The notes beneath the pieces were generated by a model. That model saw nothing but the letters and a program-made list of their open reading frames with translations, was not told the origin of the DNA and made no database searches. Shown here piece after piece: positions 5,997-6,702 of a stretch of DNA of 6,702 nt; position 1 is the first letter of the stretch, and each line of letters begins with the position of its first letter. Source of the DNA: Bacteroidota bacterium (GTDB taxonomy: Bacteria; Bacteroidota; Kryptoniia; Kryptoniales; JAKASW01); the NCBI GenBank assembly GCA_021785235.1, contig JAJYGB010000338.1:1-6702 (forward strand). Reading direction: 5' to 3'. The position numbers and the translations under genes were made by a program.

Positions 5997-6702
5997 ATGA
6001 ATAGAGAAAATCCCGAAAGCATATTCACCTTCAGAGATCGAAGAGAAGTGGTACAAGTACTGGCTCGACAACAGGCTCTTCGAGGCAAAACCGAACAAAG
6101 AAAAGATACCTTACACCGTCGTCATTCCGCCCCCGAACATAACCGGCATACTGACGATGGGTCACGTCCTGAACAATTCGATCCAGGATGTCTTTGTCCG
6201 CTGGAGGCGGATGAAGGGGTACGAGGCGTGCTGGGTCCCGGGCACGGACCACGCAGGCATCGCGACGCAGAACGTCGTCGAGAAGAGCCTCGCGAAGGAA
6301 GGGAAGGACAGGCACTCGCTCGGGCGTGAGAAGTTCGTCGAGCTCGTATGGAAGTGGCGCGATCAATACGGCGGCACAATAATCAGGCAGTTGAAAAAAC
6401 TCGGCGTCTCATGCGATTGGACCCGCGAAAGGTTCACGATGGACGAAGGGCTGTCGCATGCGGTGCAGGAAGTGTTCGTCAGGCTTTACGAGAAGGGGCT
6501 GATCTACCGTGGGAAGTACATCGTAAACTGGTGCCCGAAAGATCACACGGCGATAAGCGACGACGAGGTCGAATACCAGGAGAAGAACGGGAAACTCTTT
6601 TACCTGAGATATCCGCTGGAGGATGGGAGCGGGCACGTCGTTGTTGCGACAACGAGGCCGGAGACAATGCTCGGTGACGTGGCTGTCGCCGTGAACCCGG
6701 CC
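5997..6702 (+). CDS. valS: Valyl-tRNA synthetase, N-terminal part, with apparent one-base frameshift near the start
   Basis: ValRS charges tRNA-Val in the cytosol. The ValRS frame is open from 6001 to the window end, beginning [21 protein letters not shown], with an in-frame stop (TGA 5998-6000) just before and no ATG, GTG or TTG until inside the active site. The ATG at 5997 is one base out of frame. Deleting one A from AAAA at 6007-6010 gives [13 protein letters not shown]..., a textbook ValRS N-terminus, and 235 codons to the window edge. Visible landmarks are PPPNITGIL, then TMGH (6154-6165) in place of the usual Hx[15 protein letters not shown] (6229-6270), NWCPKDH, and the start of the editing domain, [18 protein letters not shown]. 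The HMGH of most ValRS has Thr at its first His here. The gene continues beyond the window; a functional ValRS is typically 850-950 residues. An essential enzyme is unlikely to be broken, so a sequence error or recoding is favoured over decay. Confidence 0.9.

Noticed and set aside
5940..6329. 129-codon + strand frame beginning upstream of valS
   Set aside because: Only its ATG at 5997 is of interest. Downstream, the protein is Arg-rich and meaningless, while the +1 frame encodes clear ValRS motifs.

Overview
The window holds a moderate-GC bacterial chromosome segment with every supported gene on the + strand. It carries two genes cut by the window edges and a compact five-gene run between them. 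Clear Shine-Dalgarno sequences are missing in front of nearly all starts. Together with the type of GNAT protein, the Ig-rich M23 peptidase and the style of the ValRS N-terminus, this suggests a member of the Bacteroidota/Ignavibacteria (FCB) side of the tree, probably uncultured. That placement is inference from protein style, not a database result.

Layout. 1-786 is the C-terminal part of a GNAT-type acetyltransferase-like protein. 787-989 is a 203-bp intergenic region. It has an imperfect direct repeat, a 12-bp perfect inverted repeat enclosing smaller hairpins, and a well-formed -35/-10 pair (17-bp spacer) so close to the next ATG that the transcript may be leaderless. 990-5881 is a tight cluster: a YcgM/FAHD1-like acylpyruvase, a ParA/MinD-family ATPase with an altered Walker A loop, a secreted M23 metallopeptidase with a long beta-rich C-terminus, a two-TM potassium channel with RCK domains, and a stand-alone cyclic-nucleotide-binding protein. 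Junctions are +2 nt, a 1-nt overlap (TGATG), a 4-nt overlap (ATGA) and another 4-nt overlap (ATGA), so the five genes look like one translationally coupled operon. 5882-5996 is a gene-free leader, and 5997-6702 is the 5' part of valS.

How the genes may work together. The best-supported functional unit is the channel plus the cyclic-nucleotide-binding protein. Their coupling suggests a split ligand-gated K+ channel in which the nucleotide sensor is a separate polypeptide. The M23 peptidase and ParA-like ATPase could act in envelope or cell-cycle work, but nothing in the sequence ties them directly to the channel. The acylpyruvase is metabolic and may share only the promoter.

The most checkable anomaly is at valS. 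The only plausible ATG (5997) is out of frame with the ValRS reading frame by a single base, and removing one A from the A4 run at 6007-6010 restores a canonical N-terminus. This is either an assembly/sequencing error, a real frameshift, or a recoding event. The same protein has Thr-Met-Gly-His where class I synthetases usually have His-x-Gly-His.
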